Below, piece by piece: positions 18,649-28,972 of a stretch of DNA of 64,000 nucleotides. Position 1 is the stretch's first letter; every line of letters starts with the position of its first letter. The position numbers and the translations under genes were made by a program. The notes under the pieces are model-generated. The model did not search any database, was not told the DNA's origin, and worked only from the letters and a program-made list of their open reading frames with translations. The stretch comes from an uncultured Gammaproteobacteria bacterium (lineage in GTDB: Bacteria; Pseudomonadota; Gammaproteobacteria; GCA-001735895), in NCBI GenBank assembly GCA_947259485.1, contig CAMYLU010000007.1, positions 33,117 to 97,116 of the forward strand, given 5' to 3'.

Positions 18649-19602
18649 TCAGGCGTTGAGGACGGATTCGGCTTGCAGGTCGGCGTGGTAGGAGGAGCGC
18701 ACCATCGGGCCGCTGGCGACCTGGTCGAAACCGATTGATTCGGCGTAGGCGCCAAGCTCATCGAATTCATCCGGGGTGACGAAACGTTCGACGGCGAGGT
18801 GATCCAGGCTGGGTTGCAGGTACTGACCCAGGGTCAGCATATTGACCTGGTGCTTGCGCAGATCGCGCAAGACCTGCTTAACCTCGTCGATTTCTTCACC
18901 GAGCCCCAGCATTAAACCAGACTTGGTCGGCACCTGTGGATGCATTTGCTTGAACTTTTCCAGCAAGTCCAGCGACCATTCATAATCGGATCCCGGGCGT
19001 ATTTTCCGGTATAGCGAGGGTACCGACTCGAGGTTGTGATTGAAAACGTCCGGCGGCGCCTGGGTCATAATTTCAAGCGCGACATCCATGCGACCGCGGA
19101 AGTCCGGGGTCAGGATTTCAATTTTGATATCGGGATTCAACTTGCGTGTTTCATGAATACAATCAACAAAATGACCCGCACCCCCGTCGCGCAAATCATC
19201 CCGGTCGACCGAAGTGATGACGACATAGCGCAGCTCCATGTCGTATATCGTCCTCGCCAGGTTTGCAGGTTCATGCGTATCCAGCGGATTGGGCCGGCCA
19301 TGACCCACATCGCAAAAGGGGCAACGCCGGGTACAGATATCACCCATGATCATAAAGGTCGCCGTGCCCTTGGAAAAACATTCTCCGAGGTTGGGACAGG
19401 ACGCCTCTTCACATACCGTAAACAGGCTGTTTTCGCGCAGGCGCGCCTTAAGTTGTTTTACGCGGTTCCCGCTGGGGGCCTTGGCGCGAATCCACGGTGG
19501 TTTACGTTGTACCGTCCTGGACGGCACAACCTTGATCGGGATGCGGGCTACCTTGTCGGCTCCCTTGAGCTTAACGCCCTGAATAACCTGATTCTTTTTC
19601 AC
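18649..19602 (-). CDS. lipA: Lipoyl synthase LipA
   Basis: A 317-residue radical SAM enzyme. The auxiliary cluster cysteines are in [12 protein letters not shown] and the SAM cluster motif is [10 protein letters not shown], followed by the glycine-rich [12 protein letters not shown] stretch; [10 protein letters not shown] near the end supplies the serine ligand typical of the auxiliary cluster. It inserts two sulfur atoms into octanoyl-lipoyl domains. The start is a GTG at 19602, 32 bases inside the end of lipB, so expression is probably coupled. The gene ends next to the type C hairpin element, facing nadE. Confidence 0.97.
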   Translation of the reverse strand: MKKNQVIQGVKLKGADKVARIPIKVVPSRTVQRKPPWIRAKAPSGNRVKQLKARLRENSLFTVCEEASCPNLGECFSKGTATFMIMGDICTRRCPFCDVGHGRPNPLDTHEPANLARTIYDMELRYVVITSVDRDDLRDGGAGHFVDCIHETRKLNPDIKIEILTPDFRGRMDVALEIMTQAPPDVFNHNLESVPSLYRKIRPGSDYEWSLDLLEKFKQMHPQVPTKSGLMLGLGEEIDEVKQVLRDLRKHQVNMLTLGQYLQPSLDHLAVERFVTPDEFDELGAYAESIGFDQVASGPMVRSSYHADLQAESVLNA

Positions 19603-20218
19603 TTATTTTTCCAATGAGTATTTCGGCCAGATCATGGCCCACCTGCTCCATCCCGTCGGCGATACCCTGGTCACGCAACTGAGTAACAGCAAGACCCTCG
19701 TAACCACAGGGATTAATGCGCGTAAACGGTTCCAGGTCCATATCAACATTCAAACTCAAGCCATGATAACAACAACCTTTTCGAATGCGCAAACCCAGCG
19801 CGGCAATCTTGGCCTGCCCGACATAAACGCCAGGCGCACCTTTTCGGCCATACGCCTCTACCTGGTAGCCTTCGAGTAAACTAATTACAGATTTTTCAAT
19901 CCGTGTTACCAGCCCCTTAACCCCGAGGCCGAGGCGCGTGATATCAAGTAGACAGTAAATCACCAGTTGTCCAGGGCCGTGGTAGGTAACCTGGCCGCCT
20001 CGATCAATCTGCACGACAGGAATATCACCGGGATCTAACAAATGCTCGGCACGTCCATTCAGGCCCTGGGTAAATACCGGGGCATGCTCGGTGATCCACA
20101 GTTCGTCACGGGTTTTCGAGTTACGTCGATTAGTGAAGTCCTTCATCTCGTCCCAGGTTTTCCGGTAATCAGACATACCCAGATATTTGACTTCAATATG
20201 ATTCGGTGAGGTTGTCAC
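19571..20218 (-). CDS. lipB: Octanoyltransferase LipB
   Basis: A protein of about 215 residues that moves octanoate from acyl carrier protein to lipoyl domains. Conserved blocks are [35 protein letters not shown] and the active-site cysteine in [14 protein letters not shown], with the lysine of [16 protein letters not shown]. No ATG fits. I chose the GTG at 20218 because it leaves about 14 residues before the conserved [12 protein letters not shown], as in the family. A GTG at 20224 or a TTG at 20272 is possible. It lies downstream of ybeD and overlaps lipA. Confidence 0.93.
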   Translation of the reverse strand: MTTSPNHIEVKYLGMSDYRKTWDEMKDFTNRRNSKTRDELWITEHAPVFTQGLNGRAEHLLDPGDIPVVQIDRGGQVTYHGPGQLVIYCLLDITRLGLGVKGLVTRIEKSVISLLEGYQVEAYGRKGAPGVYVGQAKIAALGLRIRKGCCYHGLSLNVDMDLEPFTRINPCGYEGLAVTQLRDQGIADGMEQVGHDLAEILIGKISEKESGYSGR

Positions 20219-20330
20219 GTGCACTGCGCCAGGGAGGCATAATTCAATGATCGGAGTGTACACGAGAGCCAATCACTATTTTAAGAAATATCCAGCGATC
20301 AACCGCGACCGCTTCAGATGCTGTAGAAGC

Positions 20331-20618
20331 CTATAACGACATTACGACCGCATCGCAGTCATATAAGTCCTGGTATATCTCTTCCAGTTGTTGCTGGCTA
20401 TATACAGTGAAGGTGAGCGTTAATGCCTGGTACTTGCCGCCTTTGCTATTGCGCCGGCGAACCTCTATATGCTCCGCCTGGGGACATCTAGACCTCACCA
20501 GCGCCAGCACGATAGCTTCGAAATCGTCGCTTTGCTTGCCAAATACCTTGAGCGGAAATCGGCTCGGATAGTCAATCAGTGCTAGCGCGGATTCAGCGGA
20601 TGCCTGGTCGTCGCTCAT
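20331..20618 (-). CDS. ybeD: DUF493 protein (YbeD/UPF0250)
   Basis: A 95-residue ferredoxin-like-fold protein ending in YQDLYDCDAVVMSL, with the core IDYPSRFPLKVFGK and LTLTFTVYSQQQLEEIY typical of DUF493. The family is nearly always found between dacA and lipB in gammaproteobacteria, as here, and its function is unsettled; a regulatory, ACT-like role is suggested by fold. Its ATG shares one base with the dacA stop (TAATG). The gene before it is the D,D-carboxypeptidase and the gene after it is lipB, 112 bases on. Confidence 0.9.
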   Translation of the reverse strand: MSDDQASAESALALIDYPSRFPLKVFGKQSDDFEAIVLALVRSRCPQAEHIEVRRRNSKGGKYQALTLTFTVYSQQQLEEIYQDLYDCDAVVMSL

Positions 20619-21757
20619 TAGCGGAACATTAACTTGATTCTGTCCATCGCCCTGGCAAAGAAGCTGCCTGCCGCAACAGCCTGCATCGCCACAATGTCCT
20701 CGGATAGAATCATTTCATCATCGAGCTTTATACTGACCCGTCCAAGCTGCTGTCCACGAGCAATTGGTGCCGAAATTTCACGGTCGATTTCCATCGTGGC
20801 ATCTAAATCCCCGTAACGTCCCCGTGGAATGGTGATATGAATATCCTTACCAACCCCCATGTTGATCTGCTCCTGGTCGCCGTACCAGACTCTTGCTGCC
20901 TTCAATATTTCTTCTGCTCGATACAGTTGATGGGTTTCAAAGAAACGAAACCCATAATTCAAAAGCGATTGGCTACTTTGAGTGCGCGTCTTGTCGGATT
21001 CAGCTCCAAGCACTACGGAGATCAGCCGCATTTCCTCGCGCAGTGCCGATGCCACCAGGCAAAATCCGGCTGCCGAGGTATGGCCAGTCTTGACCCCGTC
21101 AACCGACTCATCGCGCCACAACAGGCGATTGCGATTAAACTGTCGGATCTTGTTAAATGTATACTCACGTTCTTTGTAATAACGATAAGATTCAGGAAAC
21201 TCACGGATTACGGCCCTTGAAAGCGTCGCGATATCGCGCGCGCTACTGTAGTGATCCTTATCCGGCCAACCGGTCGCGTTAACGAAATTGGTGTTAGACA
21301 TCCCCAGTAACTGCGCCTGGTGGTTCATGTAACCCGCAAAGGCCGATTCGGAACCGGCGACATGCTCGGCCAGCGCCACGCTTGCATCATTCCCTGACTG
21401 TATGATCAAGCCTTTTAGTAACTCCTCAACCGATACCTGCTTGCCTACTTCGACAAACATCTTCGACCCTTTCATGCGCCAGGCCTTCTCGCTGATGGTC
21501 ACCATGTCGTCCAGGTTAATGTCCCCATCGGCAATCGCCTTGTCAACCAGGTAAGCAGTCATCAACTTGGTAATACTGGCTGGCTCAACATGCTCATCCG
21601 GATTATTCTCTGCGAGTACCCTGCCCGATTCAAAGTCGACCAGGATATAGCTCGTCGCATTAAGGGCCGGCGGATCCGGAATCGGTTTGGCAGCAGCCCA
21701 GCCAGATGCAGACCACAGCACTACAAGGAGAGTTAAAACCAGCGAGACGATTTTCAT
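20618..21757 (-). CDS. dacA: D-alanyl-D-alanine carboxypeptidase (PBP5/6 type)
   Basis: A 379-residue protein from the ATG at 21757, chosen because it begins the signal peptide MKIVSLVLTLLVVLWSASG; a frame further upstream adds unconserved residues. The penicillin-binding motifs are SITKLM (SxxK), SGN in IQSGNDASVALAEH and VKTGHTSAAG (KTG). A C-terminal PBP5-type beta domain and an amphipathic anchor (FFARAMDRIKLMFR) follow. It trims the terminal D-Ala from peptidoglycan pentapeptides in the periplasm. It sits in the rod-shape cluster after rlpA. Confidence 0.95.
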   Translation of the reverse strand: MKIVSLVLTLLVVLWSASGWAAAKPIPDPPALNATSYILVDFESGRVLAENNPDEHVEPASITKLMTAYLVDKAIADGDINLDDMVTISEKAWRMKGSKMFVEVGKQVSVEELLKGLIIQSGNDASVALAEHVAGSESAFAGYMNHQAQLLGMSNTNFVNATGWPDKDHYSSARDIATLSRAVIREFPESYRYYKEREYTFNKIRQFNRNRLLWRDESVDGVKTGHTSAAGFCLVASALREEMRLISVVLGAESDKTRTQSSQSLLNYGFRFFETHQLYRAEEILKAARVWYGDQEQINMGVGKDIHITIPRGRYGDLDATMEIDREISAPIARGQQLGRVSIKLDDEMILSEDIVAMQAVAAGSFFARAMDRIKLMFR

Positions 21758-21829
21758 ATTAGACAGACTTTGCAAAGGGGACCCGTAACGAGACGCGATT
21801 GTAGCGATCGCCGACTTTGCTAACAAGGT

Positions 21830-22621
21830 TTATTCGGTGGCGTCCGCTACCACGATGCGTGCGACCTGAAAACCCTTGGTCTTGAGACGCCTGACAATCG
21901 CATTTGCCTCGTCGATATCGAACAGGGGCCCAACCCGCACCCGGTAATAGAGACCCTGATTAGTTTGCAGGCGGGATACCCTGGCCGAGGACTCGTTCGC
22001 CTCGATTAGATCCTGAACCAGGTTATTGGCATTCAGGGGATCAGAGAAAGATCCCATTTGAATATACAACGGTAAATTAAAGTCGGCTTCATCAGTCAAG
22101 GGAATACTGCGCGCTACACGGACCGGTTTGCTCTCCCCTGCCCTCAGAGTACTGATCTCGACATTGGCGGTACCGGGACCATTTACACCCAGTTTTTTCG
22201 CTGCCGCATAGGACAGGTCGATAATACGACCCTCAATAAATGGCCCCCTGTCATTGACCCGGACTACCGTCGAGCGACCGTTATCCAGATTTTTCACATG
22301 TACATATACCGGAATTGGCAAGGTCTTGTGCGCCGCCGTCATGGCATGCATATTATAGATTTCGCCACTGGAAGTCGGCCGCCCATGAAACTTGGTCCCA
22401 TACCAGGAGGCGACACCACGTTGCCTGAATCCCTCGTAACTGTCGAGCACGTGGTAGCGCTTGCCAAACACGACATAGGATGACGGATTTCCCCGTTCCG
22501 ACGGGGTTGTTTTCTTAGCCACCAAATCCCGCTGTTGCGCCTGATTTCCGATCGGCACACCGAAGGTGCAGGCACTTAGCGTCAGCATGACCAGGAATGA
22601 GAAAACGCAATATTGTCTCAT
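21830..22621 (-). CDS. rlpA: RlpA-family septal lipoprotein
   Basis: A 263-residue lipoprotein with the lipobox LSAC (cysteine near residue 18). The double-psi beta-barrel core carries RGVASWYGTKFHGRPTSSGE and VVRVNDRGPFIEGRIIDLS; the aspartate and nearby residues match RlpA proteins that cleave glycan strands lacking stem peptides. A SPOR domain at the C-terminus (LYIQMGSFSDPLNANNLVQ onward) should bind denuded septal peptidoglycan. Its ATG overlaps the mltB stop (ATGA). Activity as a lytic transglycosylase is inferred from the family, since some RlpA proteins are inactive. Confidence 0.93.
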   Translation of the reverse strand: MRQYCVFSFLVMLTLSACTFGVPIGNQAQQRDLVAKKTTPSERGNPSSYVVFGKRYHVLDSYEGFRQRGVASWYGTKFHGRPTSSGEIYNMHAMTAAHKTLPIPVYVHVKNLDNGRSTVVRVNDRGPFIEGRIIDLSYAAAKKLGVNGPGTANVEISTLRAGESKPVRVARSIPLTDEADFNLPLYIQMGSFSDPLNANNLVQDLIEANESSARVSRLQTNQGLYYRVRVGPLFDIDEANAIVRRLKTKGFQVARIVVADATE

Positions 22622-23613
22622 GTCGTTTTCTTGAACTCCCGACTGATCAATTTGGCGAGTTGGTATACGGCCATCGCGTAGAGTTCGCTATGGTTGTAGC
22701 GCGTAATAACATAGAAATTTTGAAAACCGGCCCAGTATTCCGGGCGATCTTTCTGTTGCAGCCTGACCAGGGCTACCGGCGTCTCCTCGCTAATATCAAA
22801 CTGCGAGGTCAGGCCATTCCGTTTCAATTGCGCCCACTTGTAGTCAGTTTTAACACCGGGTTCGAGACTATCGACCGAATTGTTTTCACCGGCAACTAAC
22901 GGTCGCGCGACACGTCCATCGCGCTGCCATCCGTGCCTTACGAAGTAGTTTGCGACACTGCCGGCGATATCGGGAATGCTATCGAATAAATTGGTCTGCC
23001 CGTCCTCGTCAAAATCGATCGCATAGCTACGATAACTCGACGAAATGAACTGCGGCATACCCATCGCGCCGGCATAGGACCCTCGCAAAGAGCGTGCCTC
23101 AAAGCCCTGCTCCTTGGACAGCAGCAGGAATTCTTCCAGTTCACGCATGAAAAATTTGGCCCGTCGGGGGTAGTCAAAGGCCAGTGTCACCAGGCTATCA
23201 AACACGGGATCTTTACCCTTGTAGATACCATAAAAAGATTCAACCCCGATTATTGCGACAATGATTTCCGCGGGCACACCCGTTTTTTCGCTAACAACGG
23301 CAAGAAGGTCTTGATGCTCTCGCCAGAACTCAACCCCAAGAGCTATACGCTTTTCCTTGATGAAAATACCACGGTACTGATGCCACTCGAGTTCCTTTTC
23401 AGCAGGTCGATCCAGCTTCTCAAACAGGTGCTCCTGTTTTTTCACCTGTGCAAACAAACCCACAAGCTCCTGTTCGCTATAATTGGTATCTGAGGCCATG
23501 CGCTGCACAAAGGCTACTACATCGTCACGGCCCTGATAGTCACCACCGGGTATTTCCAACGCGGATACCAGTGGGGCTGAAAAAAAACCCAGGATAAATA
23601 GTAATCTTTTCAT
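22618..23613 (-). CDS. mltB: Membrane-bound lytic murein transglycosylase B
   Basis: A 331-residue secreted protein beginning with a short signal sequence (MKRLLFILGFFSAPLVSAL). The catalytic glutamate is in IIGVESFYGIYKGKDPV, and the block YAGAMGMPQFISSSYRSYAI is the MltB/SltB signature. It cleaves glycan strands to 1,6-anhydro products. No lipobox is evident, so it may be soluble in the periplasm rather than anchored. The ATG at 23613 shares a base with the rodA stop (TGATG). It is part of the mrdA-rodA-mltB-rlpA-dacA operon. Confidence 0.94.
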   Translation of the reverse strand: MKRLLFILGFFSAPLVSALEIPGGDYQGRDDVVAFVQRMASDTNYSEQELVGLFAQVKKQEHLFEKLDRPAEKELEWHQYRGIFIKEKRIALGVEFWREHQDLLAVVSEKTGVPAEIIVAIIGVESFYGIYKGKDPVFDSLVTLAFDYPRRAKFFMRELEEFLLLSKEQGFEARSLRGSYAGAMGMPQFISSSYRSYAIDFDEDGQTNLFDSIPDIAGSVANYFVRHGWQRDGRVARPLVAGENNSVDSLEPGVKTDYKWAQLKRNGLTSQFDISEETPVALVRLQQKDRPEYWAGFQNFYVITRYNHSELYAMAVYQLAKLISREFKKTT

Positions 23614-24734
23614 CACACCATAAATCGCTTTGCCGATCGTATCGACATAATTAAACCAAAGCCCATCATCAAGGTCACCATAGAAGTGCCCCCATAGCTT
23701 ATCAAAGGTAACGGCACACCAACCACTGGCAGCATGCCAGCTACCATTCCGGTATTTACGAACAGGTAAACAAAAAATGTCAGGCTAAACGCGCCAGCCA
23801 GTAGGCGCCCAAAATTTTCCGTGGAATTCGCGGCAATGTAAAGACCACGAAAGATAATTGCCACATAGATCAATATCAAGACAATACTGCCAAAGAATCC
23901 AAATTCTTCACCAAATACCGAGAAAATAAAGTCGGTTGAGCGCTCTGGAATAAAATCCAGTTGAGACTGCGTACCGTTCAACCAACCCTTACCATAAACA
24001 CCTCCCGAGCCGATCGCGATCTTGGATTGTATTATATGGTAACCGGAACCAAGCGGATCGCTTTCCGGATCCAGCAGGGTTGCTATACGTTTACGCTGGT
24101 AGTCGTGCAATGCAAACTTCCACAACAGGGGTGCCATCAATGACAACAACACACCCAGGCTGATCATTACACGCCAACGCACGCCGGCAAGAAACAAGAC
24201 AAAAAACCCGGCACTGCCTACCAGGATAGCGGTGCCGAGATCGGGCTGTCTTGCAATCAGCAGCACCGGGACCGCTACCAATACCGACGAAACCACGAGT
24301 TCCTTCAAACCCACGGGCAATACCCGATTTGCAAGATAGGTTGCAACAATCATGGGTACCGCGAGCTTGAGAATTTCCGAAGGCTGAAACCGGATAAACC
24401 CCAGGCTCAGCCAACGTTGCGCGCCTTTGCCAACTTCGCCATAGAACATGACTGCAATTAGCATCGCTACCCCGGCGAGGTATAACCATATCGAAATCTT
24501 GCGAATCATTCGCAGCGGTATATTAGCAGCCGCTACCAACAGCAACAGGGCGAAAATGATGCGGGTCAATTGTCGAATCACCACCGCCTGGTCTGAACCA
24601 CTCGCGCTATACAACACCATGCTACCGAACAGGGCCAGCACAATCACCAGCGACAGTAGCACCGGATCAAGTCGCAGCGCGTCCAGTACACGCCGCGTTA
24701 TCGAAGTCGTATCGGAATCCAGTGCCTGATTCAT
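23613..24734 (-). CDS. rodA: Peptidoglycan glycosyltransferase RodA
   Basis: A 373-residue SEDS-family membrane protein with about ten transmembrane helices. Signature stretches include GKGAQRWLSLGFIRFQPSEI, ARQPDLGTAILVG (with the catalytic aspartate of SEDS polymerases), FIPERSTDFIFSVFGEEFGF and GVPLPLISYGGTSM. RodA polymerises glycan strands for lateral wall growth together with the PBP2 encoded just upstream, two bases away. The pairing with mrdA and mltB distinguishes it from FtsW. Confidence 0.96.
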   Translation of the reverse strand: MNQALDSDTTSITRRVLDALRLDPVLLSLVIVLALFGSMVLYSASGSDQAVVIRQLTRIIFALLLLVAAANIPLRMIRKISIWLYLAGVAMLIAVMFYGEVGKGAQRWLSLGFIRFQPSEILKLAVPMIVATYLANRVLPVGLKELVVSSVLVAVPVLLIARQPDLGTAILVGSAGFFVLFLAGVRWRVMISLGVLLSLMAPLLWKFALHDYQRKRIATLLDPESDPLGSGYHIIQSKIAIGSGGVYGKGWLNGTQSQLDFIPERSTDFIFSVFGEEFGFFGSIVLILIYVAIIFRGLYIAANSTENFGRLLAGAFSLTFFVYLFVNTGMVAGMLPVVGVPLPLISYGGTSMVTLMMGFGLIMSIRSAKRFMV

Positions 24735-24736
24735 AA

Positions 24737-26578
24737 CTACTCCAGCAGGTACGCGTCCATGATACGACGCGCTATCGGAGCAGCCACCGCACTTCCACTG
24801 CCTCCATTCTCGACAATCACAGCAACAGCAATCTGCGGATCATCTGCGGGTGCATAACTGACGAACAATGCATGATCACGCAGTTTCTCAAGTACAGTTT
24901 CTTCATCGTACTCTTCATCCTGGGCCACCTCAAACACCTGCGCGGTACCGGTTTTACCAGCCACTTTGTACTGAAGTCCCTGATTGATACCACGCGCAGT
25001 TCCACGCAATCCATGCACGACGTTGATCATGGCTTTATGAACATGCTCCCAGTTATGCTCTCTTTTCAGTTCGTAGCGTCCCGCTACCCGGCTCGCAATT
25101 TCGATGCGATTGTATTCAGGAACTTTTTCAACCGATTTGACCAGGTGCGGTTGATAGCGGGTTCCCCTGACCGAAAAAGCTGCAATCGAGTTTGCAAGCT
25201 GCAATGGAGTGACCAGGAGATACCCCTGGCCGATGCCGGTAATCAGGGTTTCACCTGGAAACCAGGGCATACCGTCATGGCCTCTTTTCCATTCCCTCGA
25301 CGGTAATATACCTTTACGTTCACCAGTACTGTCTACGCCTGTTTCAATTCCATACCCGAACTCACCCAGGAATGAAGACATGAGATCTATTCCAAGCCGA
25401 AAGGCGAGATCGTAAAAATAGACATCGCAGGACTGGGTTATCGCATCGGTCAGATTCACAGGCCCGTGCCCCTGCTTTTTCCAGTCACGATACCTGCGCT
25501 CTTCGTTGGGAAGCTTATAATATCCGACGCAATGGATTTCCTCTTCCTTTTTTGCGAATGCCGATTCAAGCCCTGCTAATCCGTAAAAAGGTTTGGTCGT
25601 AGACCCTGGAGGATATTGTCCCGAAAGAGCGCGATTAAACAGGGGCCGCTGGTGCGAATCACGCAATTCATTGTACTTGATGAAGCTGATTCCATTAACG
25701 AATAAATTGGGATTGAAAATCGGCATTGATACCAATGCCAGGATCTCACCATTATTGGGATCGATAGCGACGACTGCCCCGGAACTATTACCAAAAGCCT
25801 CCTCGGCCACCTTCTGCAAACTGGAATCGATCGTCAGGTGAAGGTTGTTTCCCTGCACCGGGGGAGATTCATTCAGCACGCGCAGGGTGCGGCCATTGGC
25901 GTTGACCTCGACATGCTGCACCCCGACCGTACCATGCAGTTCATGCTCATAGAATTTTTCCAGGCCAAGCTTGCCGATATGGGTGGTACCGGCATATTCG
26001 ACTCCGTCGACTTCCCCGAGGTCTCTTTCATCGATCCGACCGACGTAGCCGAGCGCATGTACTGCATGTGCACCTTGCGGGTAATTGCGCGTCAGGCGAG
26101 CATTAATTTCGACACCCTCGAATCGATGCAGGTTAACCGCCAACCTGGCAACCTCTCCATCATTCAGATTCAGGCGCAACGGGATGCTTTCGAAGGGTCG
26201 CCGACGCTTTAAAGACTGCTTGAATCGTTTCAGGTCCTGGTCGCTGTATTCAACATATTGCCGCAGCTGTAACAGCGTGTTGTCCAGGTCTTCGACCTGT
26301 TCGCGCACGATTTCCAGCCGATAGGCCGGCAAGTTGTCGGCCATGACGACGCCGTGGCGATCGAATATCAATCCACGTGTCGGAGGCAATGCCTTGATGC
26401 GAACGCGATTACTGTCTGAAAGCGTCGAAAAATGCTCATGTTCGACGATCTGCAACACGTATAGCCGGCCGAGCACGAGGCTTAGCAAAATCACGATGAA
26501 AATTGCTGATAACACCAGCCGGCGCCGAATCAAACGGCTCTCGAGGTAATCGTCTTGTAACTGCTCTCGCTTCGGCAT
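24737..26578 (-). CDS. mrdA: Penicillin-binding protein 2 (elongation transpeptidase)
   Basis: A 613-residue class B PBP. One membrane helix near the N-terminus (LVLSAIFIVILLSLVLGRLYV) is followed by the dimerisation/pedestal region and the transpeptidase domain. The active-site motifs are PPGSTTKPF (SxxK), SCD as the SxN equivalent in TQSCDVYFYD, and GKTGTAQVF. It cross-links peptidoglycan in the elongasome with RodA. Upstream (26579-26781) is about 200 bases of AT-rich intergenic sequence shared with the divergent hppA gene, the likely promoter region for the cluster. Confidence 0.96.
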   Translation of the reverse strand: MPKREQLQDDYLESRLIRRRLVLSAIFIVILLSLVLGRLYVLQIVEHEHFSTLSDSNRVRIKALPPTRGLIFDRHGVVMADNLPAYRLEIVREQVEDLDNTLLQLRQYVEYSDQDLKRFKQSLKRRRPFESIPLRLNLNDGEVARLAVNLHRFEGVEINARLTRNYPQGAHAVHALGYVGRIDERDLGEVDGVEYAGTTHIGKLGLEKFYEHELHGTVGVQHVEVNANGRTLRVLNESPPVQGNNLHLTIDSSLQKVAEEAFGNSSGAVVAIDPNNGEILALVSMPIFNPNLFVNGISFIKYNELRDSHQRPLFNRALSGQYPPGSTTKPFYGLAGLESAFAKKEEEIHCVGYYKLPNEERRYRDWKKQGHGPVNLTDAITQSCDVYFYDLAFRLGIDLMSSFLGEFGYGIETGVDSTGERKGILPSREWKRGHDGMPWFPGETLITGIGQGYLLVTPLQLANSIAAFSVRGTRYQPHLVKSVEKVPEYNRIEIASRVAGRYELKREHNWEHVHKAMINVVHGLRGTARGINQGLQYKVAGKTGTAQVFEVAQDEEYDEETVLEKLRDHALFVSYAPADDPQIAVAVIVENGGSGSAVAAPIARRIMDAYLLE

Positions 26579-26781
26579 TGAAACGGATTTAACCTTTGGG
26601 GATGCGGATCATTGGCGGATGTGACGACAATAGCAGAAAAATAGCAAAAAAAGAGTCGGAAATATGTAAAGTAATTTCAAAATACCGTTAAAAACCGATA
26701 TCATTCACGCGTTTTTTCATAGCCCCATTAGATATCGGGCGAGAATTCCTAAAAAACCATCACAATATCTGGGGAAAGAAT

Positions 26782-28788
26782 ATGGAGTTAAGTAACCTGT
26801 TGCCGCCGATTTTCGGTGCCTTCGGATTAGGCGCGGCAGCATTTGTCTACGCGCAGGTCAAAAAACATCCCGAGGGCGAAGGCAAAGTCGTCGAAATCGG
26901 CAATCAGATTCACCTTGGTGCGATGGTATTCATGAAGCGTGAATACAAGATGCTGACCATGTTTGCCGCGGTACTAATGGTTTTGCTGTTTATCTTTCTC
27001 GGCTTTGGAACCGCGTTTTGCTTTCTGATGGGCGCCCTGGCCTCCGGGTCTGCCGGTTACATCGGCATGAACACGGCTACCCGCGCCAATGTCAGAACCA
27101 CGACCGCAGCCCATAACGAGGGCGCCGCGGCTGCTTTAACCGTGGCCTTCTTCGGTGGCTCGATCATGGGTCTTGCGGTCGCATCGCTCGGTCTGCTTGG
27201 ACTGGGCATCGTGTTTTTTCTATTCTCCGGTGACCTCGAGTCACTACACGCAATCCACGGGTTTGCGATGGGCGCTTCGGTGGTCGCGCTGTTCTCGCGT
27301 GTCGGTGGCGGCATTTTCACCAAGAGCGCCGACGTCGGTGCCGACCTGGTCGGCAAGATTGAAGCCGGCATACCGGAAGACGACCCGCGTAACCCGGGTG
27401 TCATCGCCGATAACGTGGGCGACAACGTTGGTGACGTTGCCGGCATGGGTTCCGACATTTTCGAGTCCTATTGCAATTCGATGATCGCATCCATCGCTAT
27501 CGCGTCGACTATGGCGGTCGCTGCAACGGAAGCATTGGGTGGCCGTGGAGCGATGATGAACCTGCCACTGGCACTGGCATCGCTGGGCCTGGTTTGCTCA
27601 ATCGGCGGCATTATGATCGTCAAGGTCAACTCGAGCAAATCCCCTGAAAAAGCCCTGCGCATGGGTACCATGGGATCTTCGGTACTGTTCATCGCATTGG
27701 CCTATTTCCTGATTTGGATGCTGGGACTGAGTAGCGGTATCTGGGTAGCGGTTCTGGCGGGAGCGGTCGGCGGTATTATCATCGGCCTGGTTACCGAGTA
27801 TTACACCGCCGGCAAGCCGGTCGAGCACATCGCCAAGTCCGGGGAAACCGGGGCGGCTACGGTCATGATCAGCGGTCTGGCGATCGGCATGCAGTCGGTC
27901 GCGATACCAATTCTGACGATTTGCGGCATTATCTGGACTGCCAGCGAATTCGCAGGTCTTTACGGCGTCGGTATCGCTGCCGTGGGCATGCTTGCTACGG
28001 TCGGTATTACCATGGCGATCGACGCTTACGGGCCGGTCGCCGATAACGCCGGTGGCATTGCCGAAATGTCCGGACTGGGCGAAGACACCCGCAAGATTAC
28101 CGATTCGCTGGATGAGCTCGGTAATACGACTGCGGCAATCGGCAAGGGATTCGCCATCGGTGCAGCGGCACTCGCGGCGCTGGCAATTATCACTGCCTAT
28201 ATCGAAACCGTTTCCATCAACATCGAAAATTTCGAGCTGGTTCTGAATAACCCGGAGGTATTGATCGGGCTCTTTATCGGCGGCGTTATCCCATTTATCA
28301 TCGCGGCTTTAACGATGACCGCGGTCGGCGATGCCGCGTTCGAAATGATCAAGGAAATTCGTCGTCAATTCCGCGATATCGAAGGCTTGCTCGAGGGCAA
28401 GGCCGATCCCGATACCGCTACCTGTGTAGATATTGCGACTACCGCGGCGTTGAAGAAGATGATTATCCCCGGGACGATCGCGGTCAGCGCGCCACCATTG
28501 GTGGGATTTATCATCAGCGCCGAGGCCCTGGGCGGTATGCTTGCTGGTGGCTTGTTGAGTTGTGTATTAATGGCACTGATGATGGCAAATGCCGGCGGTG
28601 CCTGGGATAACGCGAAGAAGTTCGTCGAAAAGGGCAATCTCGGCGGCAAGGGTACCGATACGCATGCGGCAACCGTGGTTGGCGACACCGTGGGTGACCC
28701 TTTCAAGGACACGTCAGGGCCTTCGATGAACATCCTGATCAACGTCATGGCAATCGTCAGCCTGGTTATTGCCCCGCTACTGGGCTAA
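26782..28788 (+). CDS. hppA: Membrane-bound ion-pumping pyrophosphatase, K+-dependent type
   Basis: A 668-residue protein with about 16 membrane helices. The pyrophosphate-binding motif [18 protein letters not shown] is followed by [16 protein letters not shown], and the C-terminal acidic motif is [18 protein letters not shown]. It couples PPi hydrolysis to export of H+ or Na+. In [12 protein letters not shown] the position that is lysine in K+-independent enzymes is alanine, so K+ dependence is expected. Ion specificity (proton or sodium) cannot be settled by eye. A strong terminator follows at 28811-28839. With pfp and ppa it forms a pyrophosphate-metabolism block. Confidence 0.95.
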   Translation: MELSNLLPPIFGAFGLGAAAFVYAQVKKHPEGEGKVVEIGNQIHLGAMVFMKREYKMLTMFAAVLMVLLFIFLGFGTAFCFLMGALASGSAGYIGMNTATRANVRTTTAAHNEGAAAALTVAFFGGSIMGLAVASLGLLGLGIVFFLFSGDLESLHAIHGFAMGASVVALFSRVGGGIFTKSADVGADLVGKIEAGIPEDDPRNPGVIADNVGDNVGDVAGMGSDIFESYCNSMIASIAIASTMAVAATEALGGRGAMMNLPLALASLGLVCSIGGIMIVKVNSSKSPEKALRMGTMGSSVLFIALAYFLIWMLGLSSGIWVAVLAGAVGGIIIGLVTEYYTAGKPVEHIAKSGETGAATVMISGLAIGMQSVAIPILTICGIIWTASEFAGLYGVGIAAVGMLATVGITMAIDAYGPVADNAGGIAEMSGLGEDTRKITDSLDELGNTTAAIGKGFAIGAAALAALAIITAYIETVSINIENFELVLNNPEVLIGLFIGGVIPFIIAALTMTAVGDAAFEMIKEIRRQFRDIEGLLEGKADPDTATCVDIATTAALKKMIIPGTIAVSAPPLVGFIISAEALGGMLAGGLLSCVLMALMMANAGGAWDNAKKFVEKGNLGGKGTDTHAATVVGDTVGDPFKDTSGPSMNILINVMAIVSLVIAPLLG

Positions 28789-28810
28789 CCGGACAACCTG
28801 CAGGTAATCG

Positions 28811-28839
28811 AGGGTAGTGCTTGCACTACCCTTTTTTTA
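28811..28839 (+). terminator. Rho-independent terminator of hppA
   Basis: A perfect 10-bp stem, agggtagtgc at 28811-28820 and gcactaccct at 28823-28832, with a two-base loop and a run of Ts through 28838. It lies 22 bases after the hppA stop, so pfp is probably a separate transcription unit. Confidence 0.92.
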
Positions 28840-28972
28840 TATCCCCGCAGGGTAAATGTTTTTTCCGCTTTTTTACGCTATTCTGCAAGACCCGTAATCG
28901 ATTAGAGGTGAAGGCTTCACGCCATCACCGCGGCGAATGAAATCATAACCAGAATCACGTGGAAGCAAAAAC